Source: Lachnospiraceae bacterium | GTDB lineage: Bacteria > Bacillota > Clostridia > Lachnospirales > Lachnospiraceae | Assembly: GCA_004556655.1 (NCBI GenBank) | Contig: SFGF01000140.1 | Location: 1 to 5,293 of the forward strand | Length of the DNA stretch: 5,293 nt | Reading direction: 5' to 3' | Part shown: positions 1-5,293 of the stretch, piece after piece | How positions within the stretch are numbered: the stretch's first letter is position 1 | Layout: every line of letters starts with the position of its first letter | Position numbers and translations under genes: made by a program | The notes under the pieces: model-generated | The model's input: only the letters and a program-made list of their open reading frames with translations | Database searches by the model: none | Told to the model about the DNA's origin: nothing

Positions 1-2083
1 GGATTCCTGTACCTGGGCATAGTCCAGACAGGTATCGGAGTTGTATTCTTTGATGATCTGCGCAAGTTTCTGGAGGGCAGCCATTGCCCGTTCCGGCTCC
101 TGCAATTCTGTCAATAAGGCAGCATAATTGTTGATCTGGGGAATGCTGTCATTGGTATAAAGCAGTTGGTACTGCTCAAGCAGGAAGATTCCCTTTTCCA
201 TGTGTTCTTTTGCAAGCGCTGCCTGACCATTCATGCGGTAAAGACCGCCCAGATTCGCATGAAGGTTGGAGACAAGGTGGGCATTGTCTTCTGTGATTTC
301 TTTGATCTGTGCAAGGGCTTCTTTTTCCAGTTTGATGGCTTTTTCCGGCTTTGTTTCCATACATGCCTGATAGTCCAGTAATAATGCACGGTCGGTAGCA
401 CTACCGTTTTCATTCCCTTTCAAAAGCTGCTTCATCTCACAGATAATCTCTTTCATACCTTTCTTGTAACGGTATTTCTCCATATATGGGAAGATATCTT
501 CCAGAAACAGCAGGTATTTGGTCGGATCATCTTTTTCTATCATCCGCATGATATTCCCGACTGTCTGGAACAGTTTTTTATAATAGCTGACTTCTGTTCC
601 ATGCATCAGACATATTTTTTGCAGGGAATTAAGCAAAGTATGGCAGCCTGTGACCGAAGGCTTTGTTTCTGAAAGGGCAATCTCCTGAATCATCGGATGC
701 AGGGAAATTGTATGCCGGGTAGTTGCCTGTACAAAACCTGTTTCAACCAGGTCATTGATGGCATTTAAGTCAGTTAATCCAAGCCAGTCAGCAAAAATAC
801 GGGCGGAAATACCGGCAGGAGGCAGAAAGCAAAGGTTCCGCATGATTTCCTGTTGTTCTACGGATATGGAATAAAGGGAGAACAGAGTGTGGATATGGTT
901 ATAGTAAGTAGCCTTGCTGTTTTGACCGTCTTTGATGGCACTGATTTTATCTTCATTTTCAAGGGATGCCTTTTCTTCCCGTAGCTTTTCCAGCAAGCGT
1001 TCCGGAGGTAGGATTCCATTTTCCAGAAGATTTGCTGCCAGTTCTACTGCAAAAGTATGGCGGTGGACGGTTTCTATGATCTCTTCTACCAGTGTCCGGT
1101 GTTCTTCTGCTTCGGAATAAAATGCAGCTGCCAGTTGAAACAGGCTGGCCGGTTCCCGGATTTCTTTTAGCTGCAGGATACAGTGTCCGTCAAATCTACT
1201 TCTGGTCGTGAAAAGAATCCTGCACCGGTATTTCAGGACCACCGGCAGAAAACTGTCCTGCGTGGCAGTGACGTTGAAATTGTCTATGATGAGCAGTGCT
1301 TCCGGAAACGTTCTTCTTCCCCATCTTCCGGCAGATCGTCGGTAAAATCCATGTCTGTGACAGCCTGATGTAAATCACCGGCATATTCCACATACAGGAT
1401 GTTCGTATAATATTTTTTGTATTGCTTTGCATATGCTTTCGCCAGTTCACTCTTTCCAATCCCGGCAATTCCATAGAGAAATACTTTGCTGTTTTCTTCC
1501 AGCATTGCATGTAATTCGTCCAGTTCTTCTTCTCTTCCAAGAAAATGGCGGCATGGTCTGGGAACTTCACTGTCCATGATGTAATCCAGAACAACCGGGG
1601 AAAGAGAACCGCCTGCAATCAGTTTCTGGTTTCTGGTGTCCCGTTTGATAAATTGGCGTTCCATACCAAAGGAGATCAGTTTTGCCAGAAAGAGAAGCCG
1701 TGAATCAAGGGGCTTGTAAAGGGCTGCCAGCTTTTTCTTTTTTGCTTCGGAGATTGTGGCATCCTGCATGAACAGGAGATAAACATACTGCAGTGCTTTG
1801 TTACAGTCGGTCATTAATGGTATAAGATTATGCTGCAGCGTTTCAGCCAGCTTTTCCTGCTTGCTTGGTCTTGCATAGTAAGTGCAGATTTTGGGACTGA
1901 TCTTCGCCTGTCGGTCATCCACCGGCAGACCAGCCCATTGTCAAAAGAAAAATCTTTGCTTTCCGGGCTGTCCATAAAATCCTCAAATACTTCATATAAA
2001 AATTTAGGCTGGTTCATCTGGTTACTTTCGCTGATATGATTTTTTAAACATGTCATTATGGAGCTAAAATCGCATCGATCCAA
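1..2083 (-). pseudogene. STAND-type NB-ARC/TPR ATPase, frameshifted twice, 3' end outside window
   Basis: Read with two frame corrections this is one protein. An N-terminal helical region of unknown function comes first. It is followed by a P-loop GIAGIGKS (1449-1472), Walker B LLIIDNFN (1273-1296), an NB-ARC RNBS-B-like CRILFTTR (1201-1224), a winged-helix segment ending in LHPMIQE (682-702, the place of the MHD motif), and TPR-like helices from about 420 to the left edge. The frame stays open to position 1, so the C-terminus is missing. Frame breaks lie near 1914 (within ...CRWMT / QAKISPK...) and near 1297-1310. Each fits a loss of 1 base modulo 3. I favour TTG at 2081-2083 as the start because AGGTGGG lies 7 bases upstream; GTG at 2093-2095 overlaps that motif and lacks its own ribosome site. 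STAND ATPases are nucleotide-driven oligomerising switches; some are regulators and others antiphage sensors. Which applies here is unknown. No effector domain is recognisable in the visible part. Confidence 0.85.
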
Positions 2084-2139
2084 TCGCAATCCCACCTTTT
2101 CGTATCAATTCTGTTTGTATCTGGTACTAAACTTCCTAT

Positions 2140-2168
2140 GTAATAACACAAACGTATGTTCTGGACAA
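2140..2168 (-). promoter_or_regulatory. Candidate sigma-A promoter of the STAND gene
   Basis: On the minus strand a TTGTCC -35 (2163-2168) is followed after 17 bases by a TATTAC -10 (2140-2145). Each hexamer matches consensus at 4 of 6 positions. The spacing is ideal and the site lies about 55 bases upstream of the preferred TTG start. A TTGACT motif further upstream has no good -10 at proper spacing. The call rests on motif matching only. Confidence 0.35.
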
Positions 2169-2208
2169 TGGAATTTCAATGATATGAACCAAAATAAATG
2201 AGAAACAG

Positions 2209-2237
2209 TCAATTTACTCTCAATTTCTGCTCAATGA
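2209..2237 (+). repeat. Three 7-base direct repeats at 11-bp period, possible operator
   Basis: TCAATTT occurs at 2209-2215 and 2220-2226, and a third degenerate copy TCAATGA at 2231-2237. The spacers are 4 bases, so copies sit one helical turn apart on the same DNA face. This 7+4 layout is how OmpR/PhoB-family response regulators commonly bind. The third copy covers the place where the -35 of the downstream candidate promoter would be. The region is AT-rich, so chance is possible. Confidence 0.35.
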
Positions 2238-2262
2238 GAAGCCAGAAACTTTCCTGTAGAAT
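2234..2262 (+). promoter_or_regulatory. Candidate promoter of the 53-residue gene, weak -35
   Basis: TAGAAT at 2257-2262 matches the -10 consensus at 5 of 6 positions and would start a transcript near 2269, about 28 bases before the GTG codon. The hexamer 17 bases upstream (2234-2239, AATGAG) is a poor -35 and overlaps the third phased repeat. That is what an activator-dependent promoter would look like. Evidence is motif-based and modest. Confidence 0.35.
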
Positions 2263-2296
2263 GACCACAGAATAAAAAACAGGGAAGGAGAGGCTT

Positions 2297-2458
2297 GTGA
2301 AACAGAATATAGAATTTGAACGGTGCATTGATTTTCTTGTGAGGATGATAGATAAATATGGCGAAGAGCTGCTCCGGGAACTGGAGGAAGATAAGGAAAA
2401 CAATGGACAGGAGAAAAAAGAAGAAAATGAAAAGAAAAAAGAAGCGGCAGCTTCCTGA
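2297..2458 (+). CDS. Small Glu/Lys-rich protein of unknown function, 53 residues
   Basis: The GTG start at 2297 is chosen because AAGGAG (2285-2290) lies 6 bases upstream. The protein begins VKQNIEFERCIDFLVRMI and continues KYGEELLRELEEDKE: an amphipathic helical N-terminal half. A low-complexity tail of Lys and Glu follows (about residues 33-49), ending in AAAS. There is no signal peptide, membrane segment or Cys cluster. I do not recognise a named family, although similar short proteins seem familiar to me beside clostridial recombinases (memory only). It is transcribed away from the STAND gene and towards the GNAT operon, so it is monocistronic. The TGA stop at 2456-2458 lies inside the terminator hairpin. 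Coding status is supported by the ribosome site and the terminator placement; function is unknown. Confidence 0.65.
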   Translation: MKQNIEFERCIDFLVRMIDKYGEELLRELEEDKENNGQEKKEENEKKKEAAAS

Positions 2459-2488
2459 GATAAAAATTTCAGGTCTGTCGCTTTTTTT
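2443..2488. terminator. Two-part intrinsic terminator, probably bidirectional
   Basis: The outer stem pairs AGCGGCAG (2443-2450) with CTGTCGCT (2475-2482), with one G-U pair. The inner stem pairs CCTGAGA (2454-2460) with TTTCAGG (2467-2473), with a 6-base loop. A 7-base T run (2482-2488) follows on the plus strand. On the minus strand the outer stem is followed by CTTCTTTTTTC, so the same structure can end the GNAT operon whose stop is 14 bases beyond the T run. The left arm lies within the last codons of the small plus-strand gene. Confidence 0.75.
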
Positions 2489-2501
2489 CGTGTATTTCCA
2501 A

Positions 2502-3110
2502 TCAGATAAATTTTAAAAGCTGATGAAGAGTATGTGGCTCATTGTTCTGGGAAGAAGTAATACGAGTGTCAAATGGCTTGAAATGATTCTGCGTATAAAA
2601 GTTCAGAAGAAATTCATTATCCTCACATTCAAGAAATTCCATAACACCGCCTACGGAATATTGGAGATTGGATATGGTCTCCAGTGCAAATCCCAGTAGA
2701 ATGTTCCCTGGAATCCGTTTTTCCCTTGGAAGAGAATAGTTCTTTCCTAACTGGGCAATCAGGTAAGCTGCTGTGGTGTAAGACTGTGTTTCTTCATCCA
2801 GAATACTGACACGGGACAGCTTCTTTGCCATTGTTTTACTGATATTTGAAGCCTGGACAGAAATTGGTTTTACTGTAAGGGAAAAATAGCCAACCGATGA
2901 AGCATCTTCGGCATCAAATACCAGATAAGTGATGGATTGATCTTTTTTGGTAAACTCAATCGCATTATGTAATAAGAAGTATTCCACATCGGGGTTTTCA
3001 GGACAAGAAAAATCGGAGAGCAAGTCGTAAAGACTTTCCTCTCCGATATATGTCGGTTCGTCTTTATCCAAATATGCCCGAATATTAACGGTAAAATATT
3101 TATCAGACAT
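2502..3110 (-). CDS. GNAT-fold acetyltransferase, candidate toxin of a toxin-antitoxin pair
   Basis: This 202-residue protein has the order of GNAT elements. A strand GYFSLTVKPISV (about 74-85) is followed by YTTAAYLIAQLGKNYSLP (111-128), where QLGKN takes the place of the acetyl-CoA pyrophosphate loop (usually R/Q-x-x-G-x-G/A, so one small residue is not canonical). Next comes a helix ILLGFALETI (137-146), then VMEFLECEDNEFLLNFYTQNHF (156-177) split by a Glu/Asp-rich turn. FYTQNHF matches the GNAT FYxxxGF motif with His in place of Gly; Tyr172 is at the position of the general acid in TacT-type toxins. GNAT toxins such as TacT and AtaT acetylate aminoacyl-tRNA. This substrate is only inferred from the gene pair and could instead be a metabolite or protein. 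The ATG overlaps the last 8 bases of the upstream gene, implying translational coupling. It is longer than usual GNAT toxins (about 160-175 residues), with about 70 extra N-terminal residues. The ORF is intact. Confidence 0.85.
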   Translation of the reverse strand: MSDKYFTVNIRAYLDKDEPTYIGEESLYDLLSDFSCPENPDVEYFLLHNAIEFTKKDQSITYLVFDAEDASSVGYFSLTVKPISVQASNISKTMAKKLSRVSILDEETQSYTTAAYLIAQLGKNYSLPREKRIPGNILLGFALETISNLQYSVGGVMEFLECEDNEFLLNFYTQNHFKPFDTRITSSQNNEPHTLHQLLKFI

Positions 3111-3288
3111 GTTGTTTCTTCCTTTTTGACATTAAAGCTAAGATTTCCTGTGGGTTCGTTAACTGACGTCCGGGAAGTGTCTGCTTTGGTGTGCGGTCAC
3201 GATCGGCTTCGTCAATCGCTGCGACAAAACGCTTTACGCTATTTGGATTGGATACGACAAAATTATGAGTAATACTTGAAGTAGCCAT
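3103..3288 (-). CDS. Small partner of the GNAT protein, candidate antitoxin
   Basis: This is a 61-residue protein. The ATG at 3286-3288 has a strong Shine-Dalgarno AGGAGGTG (3294-3301) 5 bases upstream, the best in the window. The N-terminal stretch SITHNFVVSNPNSVKRFV (residues 5-22) could form a short strand then helix. A polar middle (EADRDRTPKQ) follows, then NPQEILALMSKRKK (46-59), a likely amphipathic C-terminal helix with a basic end. It is the first gene of a two-gene operon and overlaps the GNAT gene by 8 bases (ATGTCTGA). Its small size, first position and overlap are the usual pattern of type II antitoxins that hold a GNAT toxin inactive. I do not see a clear ribbon-helix-helix or helix-turn-helix signature, so DNA binding and autoregulation are not shown. 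It could also be an accessory subunit. Confidence 0.75.
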   Translation of the reverse strand: MATSSITHNFVVSNPNSVKRFVAAIDEADRDRTPKQTLPGRQLTNPQEILALMSKRKKQHV

Positions 3289-3293
3289 ACTAA

Positions 3294-3301
3294 CACCTCC
3301 T
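3294..3301 (-). promoter_or_regulatory. Strong ribosome binding site of the two-gene operon
   Basis: AGGAGGTG on the minus strand is a near-perfect anti-16S match, with 5 bases to the ATG at 3288. The second gene has no comparable site, only weak purines such as AAGAAAC before its ATG. This fits the first product being made in excess, as expected of an antitoxin. Confidence 0.8.
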
Positions 3302-3328
3302 CTTTTTCTGGCTTTTTTGTGTATTTAT

Positions 3329-3357
3329 AGTATATGCAATGTGCGATAAAAACACAA
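3329..3357 (-). promoter_or_regulatory. Sigma-A promoter of the two-gene operon
   Basis: On the minus strand TTGTGT (3352-3357) and TATACT (3329-3334) are separated by exactly 17 bases. The -10 matches consensus at 5 of 6 positions. The predicted start is near 3322, giving a short leader of about 34 bases before the ATG at 3288. This is the best promoter in the window. Confidence 0.65.
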
Positions 3358-3380
3358 TATCGAAAACAGAAATAATTCTA

Positions 3381-3484
3381 AATAATTTTCGACCCGGATA
3401 TTTATTAGACGCTTCCGGTGAGCGAGCAATATTTTCGAGCCGATTACTTATAAGCCGCCAGCGGTGGGCGGGCAATATTTACGA
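3381..3484. repeat. 46-bp imperfect tandem repeat, about 2.3 copies, with a hairpin
   Basis: Unit 1 (3381-3426) and unit 2 (3427-3472) agree at 32 of 46 positions by hand count. A partial third unit (3473-3484) shares 11 of 12 bases with unit 2. Each full unit has a hairpin with a 7-base loop: CGCT/AGCG around TCCGGTG (3410-3424) and CGCC/GGCG around AGCGGTG (3456-3470). The inner pair changes from T-A to C-G, which keeps pairing. The repeats lie 24 bases upstream of the -35 of the GNAT operon and about 160 bases upstream of the recombinase gene. They could be an operator array, a recombinase or replication protein site, or an RNA element. Confidence 0.6.
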
Positions 3485-3510
3485 TGACAGGTCTTCCTGT
3501 TTCTATCATC
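3483..3510. other. Hairpin after the tandem repeats
   Basis: ACAGG (3487-3491) pairs with CCTGT (3496-3500) around a 4-base loop. After a 6-base bulge the outer arms GATG (3483-3486) and CATC (3507-3510) can pair. No proper T run follows, so it is not a convincing terminator. Its role is unknown. Confidence 0.35.
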
Positions 3511-3589
3511 ATTATAAGTTTTAGGTGAAAATATGTCAACTGGGTTTAAAAATTTACGAAAATCAGGTATCGAATACGGTTGGAACAAA

Positions 3590-3598
3590 TGATAAAAT
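3590..3598 (+). promoter_or_regulatory. Candidate extended -10 promoter of the recombinase gene
   Basis: TGATAAAAT has the TGn extension followed by TAAAAT, 5 of 6 to consensus. No good -35 is present 17 bases upstream, which extended -10 promoters tolerate. The start point would fall near 3605, within the AGTTGGGACAAT repeat, about 37 bases before the ATG. Confidence 0.35.
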
Positions 3599-3600
3599 CC

Positions 3601-3616
3601 AGTTGGGACAATAAAA
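3601..3616 (+). repeat. Direct repeat copy 1, AGTTGGGACAATnAAA
   Basis: Twelve bases AGTTGGGACAAT (3601-3612) plus AAA after one variable base recur at 5268-5283, in the same orientation and reading frame. A diverged relative GTTGGAACAA starts at 3579, 23 bases upstream of the equivalent point. Copies sit just before the recombinase start and near its 3' end. Confidence 0.5.
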
Positions 3617-3641
3617 ACTCTAATGAATGAGGTAAATGTTA

Positions 3642-5293
3642 ATGAAAAATAAGAAAATTAGATGTTGTGTATATATACGAGTCTCCACCACCATGCAGGT
3701 GGATGGTTACAGTCTGGATGCTCAGCGAGATAAACTGCGAAAATATGCAGAGTATCAGAACATGGAGATTGTACAGGAATTTGCGGATGAAGGAAAATCC
3801 GGCAAAAGTGTCGAAGGCAGACCGGAATTTCAACGGATGTTGGACAATATTGAAAATGGTACAGATGATGTACAGTTTGTATTGGTATTTAAGCTGTCAC
3901 GATTTGGACGTAATGCAGCGGATGTATTAAATTCTTTACAACGGATGCAGGATTTTGGAGTAAATCTGATCTGTGTAGAGTATGGCATTGACAGTTCTAA
4001 AGACAGTGGAAAACTGATGATTTCCGTTTTGTCAGCGGTGGCAGAAATTGAACGTGAGAATATTCTGGTGCAGACGATGGAAGGACGGAAACAGAAAGCC
4101 AGAGAAGGGAAATGAAACGGTGGATTTGCCCTATATGGTTATAAACTGGTAAATGGAGAACTTCGGATTGCAGAGGATGAGGCAGAGGTGATCCGGCTGA
4201 TCTATGATAAATTTATCCATACCAATATGGGAATGAGTGCCATTGCCTCATGGCTGAACCAGCATGGATATAAAAAGAAAAAGAGACAGAATAATACACT
4301 GGATGCTTTTGCTACTTCCTTCATTAAAGGAGTTCTGGATAATCCGGTCTACTGTGGAAAGCTGGCATTTGGCCGCAGAAAGAATGAGAAAGTTCCCGGA
4401 ACAAGAAATGAATACCGGATTGTGAAGCAGGAAGAATATATGCTGAACGATGGTATCCATGAAGGAATCATTTCCGAAGAGGATTGGGAACTGGCACATC
4501 AGAAACGTCAGAAAACAGGAGTATCCTATGAAAAGACACACAGTCTGGAACATGAACATATCTTATCCGGTATTTTAAAATGCCCTTTGTGTGGCAGTGG
4601 AATGTATGGGAATGTCAATCGGAAAAAACGAAAGGACGGTACGTTATATAAGGATTATTTTTATTATGCCTGCAAGCATCGGAGATTGGTGGATGGACAT
4701 AATTGCAGCTACCGTAAACAGTGGAGCGAAGATAAGGTGAACGATGCGGTAGAAGAAGTAATCCGGAAGCTGGTGCAAAATCCCAAATTTGAAGAAGCCA
4801 TTTTGAATAAAATCGGTGCAAGGATTGACACATCGGAAGTGAAAAAGGAAATTGAAGAATTAGAAAAACAACACCGACAGCTGACAGGAGCAAAGAACCG
4901 GCTTGGACAGCAGATGGACAGTCTGGATATTGCAGACCGTTTTTATGAGAAAAAATATCAGGATATGGAGACAAGACTGTATCGTCTCTATGATGAAATC
5001 GAGGGTGTGGAGAACAGCATCAGTGAAGTCAAGAACCGTCTGCTGAATATCAAACAGAAGAAAATATCAGAATATAACGTCTACCAATTCTTGCTGTATT
5101 TTGATAAACTATATGACAAGTTCACTGATCTGGAGAAAAAAGAATTTTTAAACAGCTTTGTAGAACAGGTAGACATTTATGAGCAGGAGCAGTCGGATGG
5201 CAGATTCCTGAAGCACATTAAGTTCCGTTTTCCGGTGTATTTCAATGGTTCGGAAATAGAAGAACTTAGTTGGGACAATGAAAGTACCGTTGA
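3642..5293 (+). pseudogene. Large serine recombinase, interrupted by TGA at codon 158, 3' end outside window
   Basis: ATG at 3642 is preferred because GAGGT (3629-3633) is 8 bases upstream; ATG at 3636 would be only 2 bases away. The catalytic domain (residues about 6-145) has YIRVST with nucleophile Ser15, then DGYSLDAQ, the SGKSVEGRPEFQRM segment and FKLSRFGRN with the conserved Arg residues. Codon 158 is TGA (4113-4115) between REGK and NGGFA; relatives normally have Trp there (GKWNGG), a one-base TGG to TGA change. The same frame then stays open to the right edge, at least 550 codons. It carries the recombinase domain (about 165-290), a zinc ribbon with CPLC (Cys314, Cys317), Cys344 and Cys355, and a coiled coil (about 400-475). 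Such enzymes integrate and excise mobile elements through a Ser-DNA intermediate. The 157-residue product would have the catalytic core but no DNA-binding part, so it is probably inactive alone. A restart near ATG 4227 would lack Ser15. Confidence 0.9.
5268..5283 (+). repeat. Direct repeat copy 2, AGTTGGGACAATnAAA
   Basis: This copy lies inside the recombinase coding frame, encoding SWDNE near the C-terminus, and matches 3601-3616 at 15 of 16 positions. The window ends 10 bases later, so how far the similarity extends cannot be seen. Confidence 0.5.

Larger units (their letters stand above)
3550..3630 (+). pseudogene. Possible decayed 3' tail of a second serine recombinase gene
   Basis: The frame from 3550 to the TGA at 3628-3630 reads KFTKIRYRIRL then EQMIKSSWDNKNSNE. 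The recombinase gene at the right of the window ends its visible part with IKFRFPVYF then NGSEIEELSWDNESTVE. Both have K-[IF]-R-[YF] followed, after 12-14 residues, by SWDN. The nucleotide match AGTTGGGACAAT is in the same reading frame. A TAA at 3547-3549 closes the frame upstream, so only a remnant would be left. Tandem large serine recombinase genes are common in clostridial elements, and the next start is 11 bases after this stop. The match is short and could also be a duplicated recombination core or chance. Confidence 0.4.

Noticed and set aside
166..413. Small open frames on both strands at the left end
   Set aside because: The TPR frame of the STAND gene runs continuously through this region. 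The other frames have biased, nonsensical composition.
1196..1618. 140-residue minus-strand open frame
   Set aside because: It overlaps the ATPase P-loop frame and its translation has no domain sense. The real coding frames are those giving GIAGIGKS and LLIIDNFN.
3381..3484. CRISPR-like array
   Set aside because: The units are contiguous and similar along most of their length, with no unique spacers and no cas gene nearby.
3487..3502. Intrinsic terminator upstream of the recombinase
   Set aside because: The stem is 5 pairs and is followed by only two T residues before C, so it is too weak to call.
3339..3524. Short open frames on both strands over the 46-bp repeats
   Set aside because: The repeat unit is not a multiple of three, so no protein repeat is kept. 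No ribosome site precedes them, and the operon promoter overlaps them.
4113..4115. TGA read as Trp or programmed read-through
   Set aside because: TGG is used for Trp throughout, and TGA is the natural stop of three other genes here. The context TGA-AAC matches no strong read-through motif that I know.
4248..4974. Two hydrophobic minus-strand open frames of 103 and 119 residues opposite the recombinase
   Set aside because: The plus-strand frame here reads a clear recombinase domain and zinc ribbon. The Cys/Leu/Phe-rich antisense products are shadows and lack ribosome sites.

Overview
The window looks like accessory DNA from a gut-type Firmicute of class Clostridia (Lachnospiraceae or Ruminococcaceae-like). 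This is an inference from moderate to low G+C, AGGAGG-type ribosome binding sites, and protein families I recognise from that group. No ribosomal, tRNA or core metabolic gene is present, so the genus cannot be named.

Layout. (1) Positions 1-2083, minus strand: a large STAND-type ATPase (N-terminal helical region, NB-ARC-like nucleotide-binding module, winged helix, TPR repeats). It is cut by the left edge and broken by two frameshifts, one near 1914 and one near 1300 just before Walker B. (2) 2084-2296: a divergent intergenic region with a candidate promoter on each strand and three phased 11-bp repeats. (3) 2297-2458, plus strand: a 53-residue Glu/Lys-rich protein starting at GTG. Its 3' end forms one arm of a two-part terminator that also serves the converging operon. 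(4) 2502-3288, minus strand: an intact two-gene operon with a small 61-residue protein overlapping by 8 bases a 202-residue GNAT-fold protein. The arrangement resembles a type II toxin-antitoxin module with an acetyltransferase toxin. It has a strong Shine-Dalgarno sequence and a good sigma-A promoter. (5) 3301-3641: a gene-free spacer holding about 2.3 copies of a 46-bp imperfect tandem repeat with a covarying hairpin, followed by what may be the decayed 3' tail of another recombinase gene. (6) 3642-5293, plus strand: a large serine recombinase with catalytic, recombinase, zinc-ribbon and coiled-coil regions. It is interrupted by one in-frame TGA at codon 158 and cut by the right edge.

How it fits together. 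A large serine recombinase beside a GNAT toxin-antitoxin-like pair and a STAND ATPase is typical of an integrated mobile element or a defence/stability island. The recombinase would move the element, the two-gene module could stabilise it, and the STAND protein could sense an invader or signal. The two long genes carry three disabling lesions while the two-gene module is intact. The simplest reading is a decaying island in which the addictive module is still selected. The alternative is uncorrected sequencing error. No element boundary is visible, and no function here is proven by sequence alone.
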